From: Gigantopelta aegis
Taxonomy: Eukaryota; Mollusca; Gastropoda; Neomphalida; Peltospiridae
Length of the DNA stretch: 64,000 nucleotides
NCBI RefSeq assembly: GCF_016097555.1
Contig: NC_054702.1
Coordinates: forward strand, 66,332,978 to 66,396,977
Reading direction: 5' to 3'
Position 1 is the stretch's first letter, and each line of letters begins with the position of its first letter. This document shows, piece after piece, positions 47,846 through 59,456 of this stretch. The position numbers and the translations under genes were made by a program. The notes beneath the pieces were generated by a model. The model saw nothing but the letters and a program-made list of their open reading frames with translations, did not search any database and had not been told where the DNA came from.

Positions 47846-48068
47846 TATATTTTAACTGGTAGGTTCTCTGGATAGAGTGATTGCAAAGTATATTTTAACT
47901 GGTAGGTTCTCTGGATAGAGTGATTGCAAAGTATATTTTAACTGGTAGGTTCTCTGGATAGAGTGATTGCAAAGTATATTTTAACTGGTAGGTTCTCTGG
48001 ATAGAGTGATTGCAAAGTATATTTTAATTGGTAGGTTCTCTGGATAGAGTGATTGCAAAGTATATTTT
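47846..48068. repeat. 43-bp tandem repeat, 5.2 copies
   Basis: Units start at 47846, 47889, 47932, 47975 and 48018, each TATATTTTAACTGGTAGGTT, CTCTGGATAGAGTGATTGCA, AAG. Only the last unit has AATTGG for AACTGG. The remainder TATATTTT ends at 48068. Confidence 0.97.
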
Positions 48069-49183
48069 GCATTTACTTTTTCAGACATGAGCATAGAGCG
48101 GAACACGTGGCCGGTGTCACGAAATATGCATTTAATCCAAGAGACATCAGAGCAGTTCTAGAAACCATTCCACTATTTGAGATTGTATCCAAGTCATATT
48201 GTTCTTTATACTTCTGTACACTAAATCATTCAGAAATTGTTTTATTTTTGCAGGATGTAGCGGTGTTTTATGGGGATAAAATATTTGGGATATGTTAGTA
48301 GGTTTATATTGTATTTTCTAAATCTTCTGGTTGTTTTGAAAGTTGAAAACTGTTTTACAATCTAAGTGTGGTCATTTTTACTTTTCACCTACCACCATGT
48401 AGTTTTAGATTTATTATATGCTATTACTCCTTAAAACGTAAAAAAGCTTTATATTTGAATGGCATTAAACGTAATGTTTTTCCCCCAACAGTGATGGTCT
48501 TACGTCAGAGACATATCACAGGTGTCCGGGACTCTACACTTAAAAGGCCATGGGCCAAACGTCACAAAAGAACATAACTTTACGTTTGCGGTTAATAACA
48601 GTCGTACGTACATATGTACGCAGAAAATTTACGTAATAACGGAATATGTATCAAGGTAATGACAAAGGAAAAACACTATAATAATAATTATAACAGTTGG
48701 TTATAATCGTGGATTTAGTAGCCTAGGTTTGGACATGCACGTAATTTTATGGCTAAAAACTTTAATTACAAATAATACAGTTCGAAATTTACAAATAAAT
48801 TACTTTATTCCCCCCTTTTCGTAATTTTCTGCTTGAAATAGATACCACATACTTGTAAACGTACTACCGCTAACAGTTAAAGTAAATTTTACGATGTTTA
48901 GTGAATTGGGCTCAAGGCATTATTTTGTGTTGACTTTAATATGCATTTTAATGCTCAACGGAACTTTAAGATCCATGATGACTCTCTTCACAGTAGCCAA
49001 TGACTGTACCACATTTAAATGATGTGCATGGGATACGTCTAACGATTTGTTTTTATCAATGGAGATTGTATATGAACTCTCAGGCAAATTGGACAACACA
49101 GTGCCATTACCAGACATGGAACACTTCCATTTTCACTCCGAGTTTGAATCGAACTCGGTACCTTTCATTCCCGAATGTAGCTT
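48069..49183. other. AT-rich unassigned sequence
   Basis: No gene-like frame. A short palindrome CGTACGTACATATGTACG lies at 48603-48620. Confidence 0.6.
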
Positions 49184-49382
49184 CGTTAATCATCGATCAC
49201 TGAATGTCAGGCATTTTAAAATTGTGATACTGTCTTAAGAGGAAACGTAATACATTTATTTTTCATTTAATGTTTTGCATTTACCATAGTTTGACACCCC
49301 AATAGCCGATGTATCTTTTTTCAATAGCAGCAAGATATCTTTTAAATTAACTTTCCCACAGAAAGAACAGCACATACCACGG
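49184..49382 (-). mobile_element. SINE-C, diverged, with nested piece
   Basis: TTAATCATCGATCACTGAAT, GATACTGTCTTAAGAGGAAA, [insert], AATAGCAGCAAGATATCTTT, CAGCACATACCACGG. Confidence 0.75.
49271..49315 (+). mobile_element. LINE-like 3' piece nested in SINE-C
   Basis: GTTTTGCATTTACCATAGTT then TGACACCCCAATAGCCGATG, matching 47144-47185 but lacking the terminal GTGTCGTTAAAC. Confidence 0.6.
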
Positions 49383-49732
49383 TAAGTGTGAATCTGGTTA
49401 AATCATACCTTGTTTAGTTATTACACAGGTGTATTTTTTAATTACATACATTCGTATCATTGACATGCAGCACCTTTTCGTACTGACGGTCACACCAAAA
49501 CAAAAGCATATGTCAGCATCGCCGATGGAGTCACGACCTCTTAAAGAAACGTGTTTTAAGTGTTTGACGCATTTTCTCTACAGGATTTGCACATTAGACA
49601 TTCAAGTTATGTTATGAAACTCGCTTGCCATTCTGTCATTTCTAATCGGAATATGTCATTTTATATTTCTCATTAAAGGCGAGGACAAGAAAAACACATT
49701 AACAGTATCTGAGAATATTGGCATTTCCCTAC

Positions 49733-52700
49733 ACCCGAGGACGAGTGTGACCCACCTCAGTTACTTGTATAACTGAAACCCGAGGACGAGTGTGACCCAC
49801 CTCTGTTACTTGTATGACTGAAACCCGAGGACGAGTGTGACCCACCTCAGTTACTTGTATGACTGAAACCCGAGGACGAGTGTGACCCACCTCTGTTACT
49901 TGTATAACTGAAACCCGAGGACGAGTGTGACCCACCTCTGTTACTTGTATGACTGAAACCCGAGGACGAGTGTGACCCACCTCAGTTACTTGTATAACTG
50001 AAACCCGAGGACGAGTGTGACCCACCTCTGTTACTTGTATAACTGAAACCCGAGGACGAGTGTGACCCACCTCAGTTACTTGTATAACTGAAACCCGAGG
50101 ACGAGTGTGACCCACCTCTGTTACTTGTATGACTGAAACCCGAGGACGAGTGTGACCCACCTCAGTTACTTGTATGACTGAAACCCGAGGACGAGTGTGA
50201 CCCACCTCTGTTACTTGTATAACTGAAACCCGAGGACGAGTGTGACCCACCTCTGTTACTTGTATGACTGAAACCCGAGGACGAGTGTGACCCACCTCAG
50301 TTACTTGTATAACTGAAACCCGAGGACGAGTGTGACCCACCTCTGTTACTTGTATAACTGAAACCCGAGGACGAGTGTGACCCACCTCTGTTACTTGTAT
50401 GACTGAAACCCGAGGACGAGTGTGACCCACCTCAGTTACTTGTATGACTGAAACCCGAGGACGAGTGTGACCCACCTCTGTTACTTGTATGACTGAAACC
50501 CGAGGACGAGTGTGACCCACCTCTGTTACTTGTATGACTGAAACCCGAGGACGAGTGTGACCCACCTCAGTTACTTGTATGACTGAAACCCGAGGACGAG
50601 TGTGACCCACCTCTGTTACTTGTATGACTGAAACCCGAGGACGAGTGTGACCCACCTCTGTTACTTGTATGACTGAAACCCGAGGACGAGTGTGACCCAC
50701 CTCTGTTACTTGTATGACTGAAACCCGAGGACGAGTGTGACCCACCTCTGTTACTTGTATGACTGAAACCCGAGGACGAGTGTGACCCACCTCTGTTACT
50801 TGTATAACTGAAACCCGAGGACGAGTGTGACCCACCTCAGTTACTTGTATGACTGAAACCCGAGGACGAGTGTGACCCACCTCAGTTACTTGTATGACTG
50901 AAACCCGAGGACGAGTGTGACCCACCTCTATTACTTGTATGACTGAAACCCGAGGACGAGTGTGACCCACCTCTATTACTTGTATGACTGAAACCCGAGG
51001 ACGAGTGTGACCCACCTATGTTACTTGTATGACTGAAACCCGAGGACGAGTGTGACCCACCTCTGTTACTTGTATGACTGAAACCCGAGGACGAGTGTGA
51101 CCCACCTCAGTTACTTGTATGACTGAAACCCGAGGACGAGTGTGACCCACCTCAGTTACTTGTATCACTGAAACCCGAGGCCGAGTGTGACCCACCTCTG
51201 TTACTTGTATCACTGAAACCCGAGGCCGAGTGTGACCCACCTCTGTTACTTGTATGACTGAAACCCGAGGCCGAGTGTGACCCACCTCTGTTACTTGTAT
51301 GACTGAAACCCGAGGACGAGTGTGACCCACCTCTGTTACTTGTATGACTGAAACCCGAGGACGAGTGTGACCCACCTCTGTTACTTGTATGACTGAAACC
51401 CGAGGACGAGTGTGACCCACCTCTGTTACTTGTATGACTGAAACCCGAGGACGAGTGTGACCCACCTCTGTTACTTGTATGACTGAAACCCGAGGACGAG
51501 TGTGACCCACCTCTGTTACTTGTATGACTGAAACCCGAGGACGAGTGTGACCCACCTCTGTTACTTGTATGACTGAAACCCGAGGACGAGTGTGACCCAC
51601 CTCTGTTACTTGTATGACTGAAACCCGAGGACGAGTGTGACCCACCTCTGTTACTTGTATGACTGAAACCCGAGGACGAGTGTGACCCACCTATGTTACT
51701 TGTATGACTGAAACCCGAGGACGAGTGTGACCCACCTATGTTACTTGTATGACTGAAACCCGAGGACGAGTGTGACCCACCTCTGTTACTTGTATGACTG
51801 AAACCCGAGGACGAGTGTGACCCACCTCTGTTACTTGTATGACTGAAACCCGAGGACGAGTGTGACCCACCTCTGTTACTTGTATGACTGAAACCCGAGG
51901 ACGAGTGTGACCCACCTCTGTTACTTGTATGACTGAAACCCGAGGACGAGTGTGACCCACCTCTGTTACTTGTATGACTGAAACCCGAGGACGAGTGTGA
52001 CCCACCTCTGTTACTTGTATGACTGAAACCCGAGGACGAGTGTGACCCACCTCTGTTACTTGTATGACTGAAACCCGAGGACGAGTGTGACCCACCTCTG
52101 TTACTTGTATGACTGAAACCCGAGGACGAGTGTGACCCACCTCTGTTACTTGTATGACTGAAACCCGAGGACGAGTGTGACCCACCTCTGTTACTTGTAT
52201 GACTGAAACCCGAGGACGAGTGTGACCCACCTCTGTTACTTGTATGACTGAAACCCGAGGACGAGTGTGACCCACCTCTGTTACTTGTATGACTGAAACC
52301 CGAGGACGAGTGTGACCCACCTCTGTTACTTGTATGACTGAAACCCGAGGACGAGTGTGACCCACCTCTGTTACTTGTATGACTGAAACCCGAGGACGAG
52401 TGTGACCCACCTCTGTTACTTGTATGACTGAAACCCGAGGACGAGTGTGACCCACCTCTGTTACTTGTATGACTGAAACCCGAGGACGAGTGTGACCCAC
52501 CTCTGTTACTTGTATGACTGAAACCCGAGGACGAGTGTGACCCACCTCGAGTGTGACCCACCTCTGTTACTTGTATGACTGAAACCCGAGGACGAGTGTG
52601 ACCCACCTCTGTTACTTGTATGACTGAAACCCGAGGACGAGTGTGACCCACCTCTGTTACTTGTATGACTGAAACCCGAGGACGAGTGTGACCCACCTCT

Positions 52701-53842
52701 GTTACTTGTATGACTGAAACCCGAGGACGAGTGTGACCCACCTCTGTTACTTGTATGACTGAAACCCGAGGACGAGTGTGACCCACCTCTGTTACTTGTA
52801 TGACTGAAACCCGAGGACGAGTGTGACCCACCTCTGTTACTTGTATGACTGAAACCCGAGGACGAGTGTGACCCACCTCTGTTACTTGTATGACTGAAAC
52901 CCGAGGACGAGTGTGACCCACCTCTGTTACTTGTATGACTGAAACCCGAGGACGAGTGTGACCCACCTCTGTTACTTGTATGACTGAAACCCGAGGACGA
53001 GTGTGACCCACCTCTGTTACTTGTATGACTGAAACCCGAGGACGAGTGTGACCCACCTCTGTTACTTGTATGACTGAAACCCGAGGACGAGTGTGACCCA
53101 CCTCAGTTACTTGTATGACTGAAACCCGAGGACGAGTGTGACCCACCTGACTGTTACTTGTATGACTGAAACCCGAGGACGAGTGTGACCCACCTCTGTT
53201 ACTTGTATGACTGAAACCCGAGGACGAGTGTGACCCACCTCTGTTACTTGTATGACTGAAACCCGAGGACGAGTGTGACCCACCTCTGTTACTTGTATGA
53301 CTGAAACCCGAGGACGAGTGTGACCCACCTCTGTTACTTGTATGACTGAAACCCGAGGACGAGTGTGACCCACCTCTGTTACTTGTATGACTGAAACCCG
53401 AGGACGAGTGTGACCCACCTCTGTTACTTGTATGACTGAAACCCGAGGACGAGTGTGACCCACCTCTGTTACTTGTATGACTGAAACCCGAGGACGAGTG
53501 TGACCCACCTCTGTTACTTGTATGACTGAAACCCGAGGACGAGTGTGACCCACCTCTGTTACTTGTATGACTGAAACCCGAGGACGAGTGTGACCCACCT
53601 CTGTTACTTGTATGACTGAAACCCGAGGACGAGTGTGACCCACCTCAGTTACTTGTATGACTGAAACCCGAGGACGAGTGTGACCCACCTCTGTTACTTG
53701 TATGACTGAAACCCGAGGACGAGTGTGACCCACCTCTGTTACTTGTATAACTGAAACACTTTCTCGTCTTAGCATTCCATTTCTTGTATGACTGAAACCC
53801 GAGGACGAGTGTGACCCACCTCTGTTACTTGTATAACTGAAA
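49733..53842. repeat. 45-bp minisatellite, about 90 copies
   Basis: The unit is ACCCGAGGACGAGTGTGACC, CACCTCTGTTACTTGTATGA, CTGAA. Variants are CTCAG for CTCTG and TATAAC for TATGAC at the left edge, CTCTA/CTATG near 50930-51020, and GAGGCCGAG/TATCAC near 51165-51290. The core (51300-53100) is almost uniform. There is a 16-bp duplication at about 52548 and a 2-bp insertion at about 53149. On the minus strand two frames lack stops (15-residue SVIQVTEVGHTRPRV or FSHTSNRGGSHSSSG). Every plus frame has a stop in each unit. Confidence 0.98.
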
Positions 53843-53870
53843 CACTTTCTCGTCTTAGCATTCCATTTCG
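53743..53870. repeat. 86-bp duplication at the array edge
   Basis: TGTATAACTGAAACACTTTC, TCGTCTTAGCATTCCATTTC occurs twice, offset 86 bp, with one 45-bp unit between. The array flank itself was copied. Confidence 0.95.
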
Positions 53871-54474
53871 ATGACATACCAGTATTACTGTTTCACCAAT
53901 AGCCTATTGCAGGTCAGTAAGGTCAAGTCAAAATCCAATTCACGCTTTCAAACCAGATGTCTGATACAGATATACGGAATGCTAAAATGTGCGCAAATCG
54001 GGGTTTGTAAAGTGAAAGGTTTTCACCTTTTTACCATGGCAAAGACACACACCGTTGTAATCTTAACCAATTCTGGAATGCGAACTGATGTCTGAAATGC
54101 TTAACTTCAGGTGAATAAAGAACCCAATATTCATTTGAAAAACTAGACTGCTGGCGTCCAAGTTGCAATTCAATAGACCAGTTAATACATACATTCAGTG
54201 GCGTGTATCTAAAATATCTCAATCATAACTCAAGTCTTTATGATCTTGATATCAGCTTATTTGATCAAAAGATTGTTTTAAGGCGATCATTTGCATCTTA
54301 AGAATTCTTGAAATCCGTACTGCATGAAATGACATGTGTAAAACGCACAAAAACACCTATACGAAGCGAAATACAGTAATCTTTGAAGTTTCTTTTTTTA
54401 CTTCAAACGATTTCCAAAATTGATGAAATTGGTGGGGGAGTCCGGGGTGGTGGTGGTGGTGGGGGGTACTAATC
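53871..54474. other. Unassigned sequence
   Basis: No recognised element. A GGT-rich stretch lies at 54432-54465. Confidence 0.6.
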
Positions 54475-54792
54475 AAAATGAAATTTTATCCAAAGAAATA
54501 CCCCGAATAGATCCAGACATTAATTAATCATTATAGTGCCTCCCATCTCCATAAGAACAAATCTGGAACAGTACTAGTTAGAACTGTTACTTGTTGCTTT
54601 TTAAATATATAAAATGAAATTTTATCCAAAAAAAGAATGAACAGGTCCAGACATTGATTAATAATTATAGTGCCATCCCCTCCCCATGGGATCAAATCTG
54701 GAACATGACTAAATTTAGACCCAAGTCCAAACCTCAGTTATAAAATAAATAACGTTTGTAGTTAGAACTGTTACTTGTTGCTTTTTAAATAT
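54475..54792. repeat. Diverged tandem duplication
   Basis: 54475-54609 and 54610-54792 share AAAATGAAATTTTATCCAAA, TCCAGACATT, TTATAGTGCC, and AGTTAGAACTGTTACTTGTT plus GCTTTTTAAATAT. The second copy carries about 48 extra bases. Confidence 0.9.
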
Positions 54793-55219
54793 TCTGGCAT
54801 AATAGTTATCCAATCATATTTAATGACATTGTTGTGGAAAGATACCAGCAAAACAACATATACTGACACCTTCAAAACCGCTGTGGTAGTTTTGATTTAG
54901 TAAACTAGTCTGGTAGTGGCAATCCCATTTTCGCGGTGCAAGCGGGATGAAATCTCCAGTAAAGGATCTCATCGGGTGTGGCTTTATTCCTATAGATGAG
55001 ACGAGGCACTAGATTGAGATTCATAGAATCAACCACTATTGTGCCAAATACCCATTCGACGCTGCACTGTGCAGAGATACGGCCCTGACCATGTATTTAC
55101 AGTTTTGTTGTTCAGATTCAATGAATACTGGATTAACAAGCTTTTTCTTTCTACAATAATGCTAATTTTTTTTTTTTCAACAAATACAATTTTTTTATAA
55201 AAAGATGAAAAAAGAGAGA

Positions 55220-56030
55220 CAAATGCACGATTCCTGGTGACGTCTCCGTCTGTATACAGAGAGCTACACGGCCGTTCTGCATGGATCGAGCTGGACACTC
55301 CGGAACATGTCACTGAGCGAGTCTGGACTTCCGCCCAGTACAAAACCACGCACGTGTCACGAGCTGCTAGCTTTCACTGCGTCCCGGCTCGACACGCGCG
55401 GAACGTGCAGCGCCGACAATGCGAACGTTTGAAAAACACATTGTCCTGGCAATAAAATCACTATCCATTATCCTCGCAGAAACCAACTTATGGAATGGAC
55501 CGAAAATGAAATAGTCTCATTGAAATAATTTGCGCCTAGCGAGGAGAAAAGAGCGCGGGTAATTGAGTGGGAGATCGAACTCCCACGGCTCGGGCAGACG
55601 ATCGCTTGCAAGATGGCGACCTCGCGTATCCGACATTGAGCTAAAATCAAAGCCAATTAGAAATGACTGGATTTTAGGAGCCGACATAGTCCGACATAGT
55701 CATACCTAATCCGAGGAAATCATTCCGAGGATTCGATACTCGTCCGCGTTTTAATATGAACTAATCGGGGCTCGTTCCTCTTCTCAATGCGATTGTCGTA
55801 AATCCCGATTTAGCTCAGCAGCAAAACAAACTGACATTACGAAGACAAAAGAAGAGGGTTTTTCCCCCATAATGATTTTATGATTAAAATGTGCCTTACA
55901 ACAATGACGTGTTGGTGCTGCGCTCGCAAATCCCTCCATTTACTGGCTCACCATCTTTGATTACCATGCGGTAGATATTCTTCAGACACATACTGGCGGT
56001 AATTGGGCGGAGTAATCTTAATGAAATGGA
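55220..56030. other. CpG-rich unique island
   Basis: 55225-55440 is the most CpG-dense unique DNA in the window (GGTGACGTCTCCGTCTG; CGGCTCGACACGCGCGGAAC). 55530-56030 follows with mixed CpG and TAAT-type cores (GGTAATTGAGTGGGAG; CATAATGATTTTATG; CGGTAATTGGGCGG). Frames of 62-106 codons on either strand are unrecognised. The composition suits a promoter, untranslated exon or conserved enhancer, but nothing decides between them. Confidence 0.4.
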
Positions 56031-56271
56031 GTAGCTTGTGAGACTCTTTCCTCTTTTAACAGAAAAACTAATCATTCTGGTGATTTTTGATTTAACTGGT
56101 TTATTTACATAAGTTCAAAAGGCTTGCTGTCATTTTACTGAGAGAAAATAAGTAAAACATTCTACATGACATCAGAATAGTTTAATATTGATAAAAAAGG
56201 AAATGAGATGAAAAAGAAAAGAGATGGTGCTGAAACTCTGCAGGCAAAAAATACTCCTGGTAGCTTAATAT

Positions 56272-56341
56272 ACACACACACACACACACACGCGCGCGCG
56301 CGCACACGCACGCACACACAGAGACACAGGCACACACACAT
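56272..56341. repeat. (CA)n-(CG)n-(CA)n block
   Basis: CA repeats interrupted by CGCGCGCGCGCGC at 56291-56303, prone to Z-DNA. Confidence 0.93.
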
Positions 56342-56393
56342 TTTCTCCAAGATGTCTTTACAAGAGTTGTCTCTTTATTCAAAGAGTTATATG

Positions 56394-56605
56394 CTTATAC
56401 TTTCATTTCGACTTATTTTCGTGCTTGTAATCTGCTTATACTTTCAGTCCGACTTATTTTCGTGCTAATATCCAATTAAGGTTCAAGCACGCTGTACTGG
56501 GCACACACATCAGCTATCTTGGGTGGTTGTCCAGCACAGTGGATTAGTTGTTAGTTGGTTAGTGGGAGAGAAGAGGGTGTAGTGGCCTTACACCTACCCA
56601 TTGAG
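56394..56605 (-). mobile_element. SINE-B, head-truncated, tail duplicated
   Basis: The tail segment CGACTTATTTTCGTGCT occurs twice (56409 and 56450). It continues GTTCAAGCACGCTGTACTGG, AGTGGCCTTACACCTACCCA and stops before the head. Confidence 0.85.
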
Positions 56606-56828
56606 CCTCCTCTCCCACCCTACAATATGTTTTGTTGTTGTTGTAATTGTTTTTAATATACAAGTGGGGTTTTAAAGGTTTGTTTTGTAAAACAAATCTT
56701 TTTATAAGAGTTGTCTTTTATACAAGCGTTGTCTGTCTTTACAAGAGTTGTCTGTTTTACAAAATAGTTCATAATGTTAATTACCTTTAATCAATTATTG
56801 ATTTAGTTACTATTTTTAAATTATATAA

Positions 56829-56899
56829 TTAATTAATTAATTAATTAATTAATTAATTCGTTCGTTCGTTCGTTCGTTCGTTCGTTCGTTCGTTCGTTA
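56829..56899. repeat. (TTAA)n then (TTCG)n
   Basis: TTAA and TTCG arrays abut at about 56857. They differ at two positions per unit. Confidence 0.95.
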
Positions 56900-58173
56900 T
56901 TTATATATATTTATTTATTCAGTTACTCACACATTTACTTACAAATTTCGCAAATCTTTCTTTTGTCATTATAATTTATCACTCTATATTTTGATTATAC
57001 AGACCCGCCCCAGGTCAAAGATATATATATATATAAAGATAAACATCTGGCTTCAGCCTCCCCCACTGGAGACTGAGGTCCACGCACTAGAGATTGTGCA
57101 CCACCGCCCCCGCCCCCCACGAACGCAAGATTTCGTTTCTGGGGGTCTGTTACAATTACCAACAATCTAAGAACAATTCTACCCGTATACATGTACCCGA
57201 CGAACAATTAACAGGGTCCATGTGACATTTTTGTATGTAGCACACACCTTCCGGCTAGAAGACATTTCTCGTCTAATACTGTCCGGTACCGAATATCACC
57301 TTTAGCCACCAGTGTATGTAAACACGAGAGCAGGAAAAAAGTCACGTTTCTCATTTAATCCCGCGCCACATCATCTGATTACCCACACTACTGGCGAGGG
57401 ACGAAGCGAACGGGCGACGTGCATTCGCTTATTCCGCCCCCCTCACACTACGTACATAATTACACGTATATTTACATATGTTAGTAGGTACTACTCGCAT
57501 AGGACTACGCCTATTTTATGCTACAGTCACGTTGTGTGGTTGAAATAGACCAATTTGTAGTATTTTAGGGTATAAGAAACTTGTTCAGAAATAAATAAAA
57601 ATGATAATAATATATCAAATAGAAAATTTGATTCATCTCTCTACTCCTGGCATCTGATACTAGTACTGCCGGGTGTTTTGGCTGAAATAGGGTACTAGAA
57701 ACATTGGGTATTTATTTTCGTTGTCGTTTCCTTTTTCTCTTCTTCTTCTTCTTGCTGTTTTTCTTGGAGTTCGTCTGTCTTTCTATCTCTCACTGTAACA
57801 TCTCTCCAACTTCAATGTCCCCCTCTTTATTTTCTCCATCCTCGCCAACTCGGCCCGTTTCTTTTAGTCTATGTCTGTCTGTCTGTGTGTCTGGCTGCCA
57901 TCCTGTCTGTCTACCTGCCCGTTTGCCCACCCTCAAGTTCTGTCCGCAGGTACCCCAACCAACAACAACATCGTGGGCAATGCCATATTTATATACTGAA
58001 CAACAAAATAAACGCAAATATTAATACGGTTTCCTTATATATATATTCATTTTCAATCCCTTTAGTTTTATGTCTATTAATATGATCACTATCTTGTGAA
58101 CAGTTTATACCCATTTTGGATATCTGTTTACCGAAAACATTTCATTATGAAAAATAAAATATATATACATTTG
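56900..58173. other. Unassigned sequence
   Basis: C-rich patches at 57100-57120, pyrimidine-rich at 57720-57950. No recognised element. Confidence 0.55.
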
Positions 58174-58175
58174 TA

Positions 58176-58354
58176 CGAGTAGAATCTCGTTGAGTCAAAC
58201 TCAGAAGGGTCGAATACATCGCAACGCTCGAACCAAAACGAAGTCCTGAGTTACACTTACACGATATTGACGGAAATGGTTAGGTCGAACTATTCGATGG
58301 GTCGACCACTTTCTGGAGCACGGACGGGGTTCGAACCAACGGGATTCAACTGTA
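58176..58354. mobile_element. pogo/Tigger-like MITE
   Basis: Inverted ends CGAGTAGAATCTCGTTGAGT and the inverse of CAACGGGATTCAACTG, flanked by TA on both sides (58174-58175 and 58355-58356). 179 bp, non-coding. Assignment is by terminus similarity to pogo-type ends. Confidence 0.65.
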
Positions 58355-58424
58355 TATTAGATGTTTCGCTCTTCTTTTGTTGTTCAGTATATATAAGACT
58401 AATCTTTTTGTTTTATATGTAACA

Positions 58425-58594
58425 TGCACGTGTGCAGGCAGATGATTTTGGCGGTCGAAATCCCAGTCTTTTCTAGCAGATTGTCTTTTTTTCAATATAC
58501 TTTTCGGGAGAACATGACTGGACCCCCCCTTCCCCTATAAAGTTCGGTCGCCAGTTTATACCCCACTCTGCTGAAATTCCTGCACACGCGCCTG
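58425..58594. mobile_element. MITE-2, reference copy
   Basis: Left TGCACGTGTGCAGGCAGATG, right GAAATTCCTGCACACGCGCC. The interior matches 10834-10993 (CTCTGCTGAAATTCCTGC) and 32209-32370. Confidence 0.7.
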
Positions 58595-59096
58595 TGTAAC
58601 CACTGCACTGCCTACGAGGTTGTTGTATAGGCTAGAGGTACCTGTCGCCCAGCCCGCCACCACGCCAGCTTAGCATTCCACCATCCAATCCCAATTCACC
58701 TGTCAGCGCCAAGTAAACTAACACGCACCATCCACCCAGCCGCCCACCCGTCTTCTCACCCACCTGACTGCCTGTCTGTCTGTGTGCATACCTGTCTCCC
58801 CCCCCCCCCCATTAGTTTACAAAAGTATCAGCACATAGTTGATAGGCGTCTAAAGTGTATAGTTATAACATACACTATAGAATATTGAAAACTGTATTTC
58901 GCAGTCTTGCTACCATTATTAAGAGATGCTTGTTGTGCGCTATATAAAATGAACTGGAAAATTACTGAATAAAGATGGTTTCTCATTCTCATTCTTAAAA
59001 AAATATTTTCCCCAAATAACTTCAAATATTTAACAATAATATAATATAATAATAAAGACTGTGTTTTAGTTTTGTTTTATTATTAAAAAAAAATCT
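58595..59096. other. Unassigned sequence
   Basis: C-rich at 58640-58810 (poly-C 58798-58810), AT-rich beyond. Confidence 0.6.
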
Positions 59097-59112
59097 TCTT
59101 AGGAAACGAAGG

Positions 59113-59440
59113 AAGGAAGGAAATATTTTATTTAACGACGCACTCAACGCATTTTATTTGTGGTTATATGGCGTCTCAGACATATGGTTAAGGACCACAC
59201 AGATATTGAGAGAGGAAATCCGCTGTCGCCTCTTCATGGGCTACTCTTTTCGATTAGCAGCAAGGGATCTTTTATATGCACCATCCCACAGACAGGGTAG
59301 TACATACCACGGCCTTTAATATACCAGTCGTGGTGCACTGGCTGGAACGAAAAATAGCTCAATGGGCCCATCGACGGGGATCGATCCCAAACCGACCGCG
59401 CATCAAGTGAGCGCTTTACCACTGGGCTACGTCTCACCCC
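59113..59440 (-). mobile_element. SINE-A, full length
   Basis: A complete copy with target duplications TCTTAGGAAACGAAGG (59097-59112) and TCTTAGAAAACGAAGG (59441-59456). Confidence 0.94.
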
Positions 59441-59456
59441 TCTTAGAAAACGAAGG

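Noticed and set aside
49733..53842. CRISPR-like array
   Set aside because: Units are contiguous with no unique spacers, and the context is eukaryotic.
49729..53877. Long minus-strand reading frames of 224-664 codons with a 15-residue repeat
   Set aside because: The 45-bp unit simply lacks stops in two minus frames. Frame-breaking indels occur mid-array and there is no domain, promoter or splice evidence.
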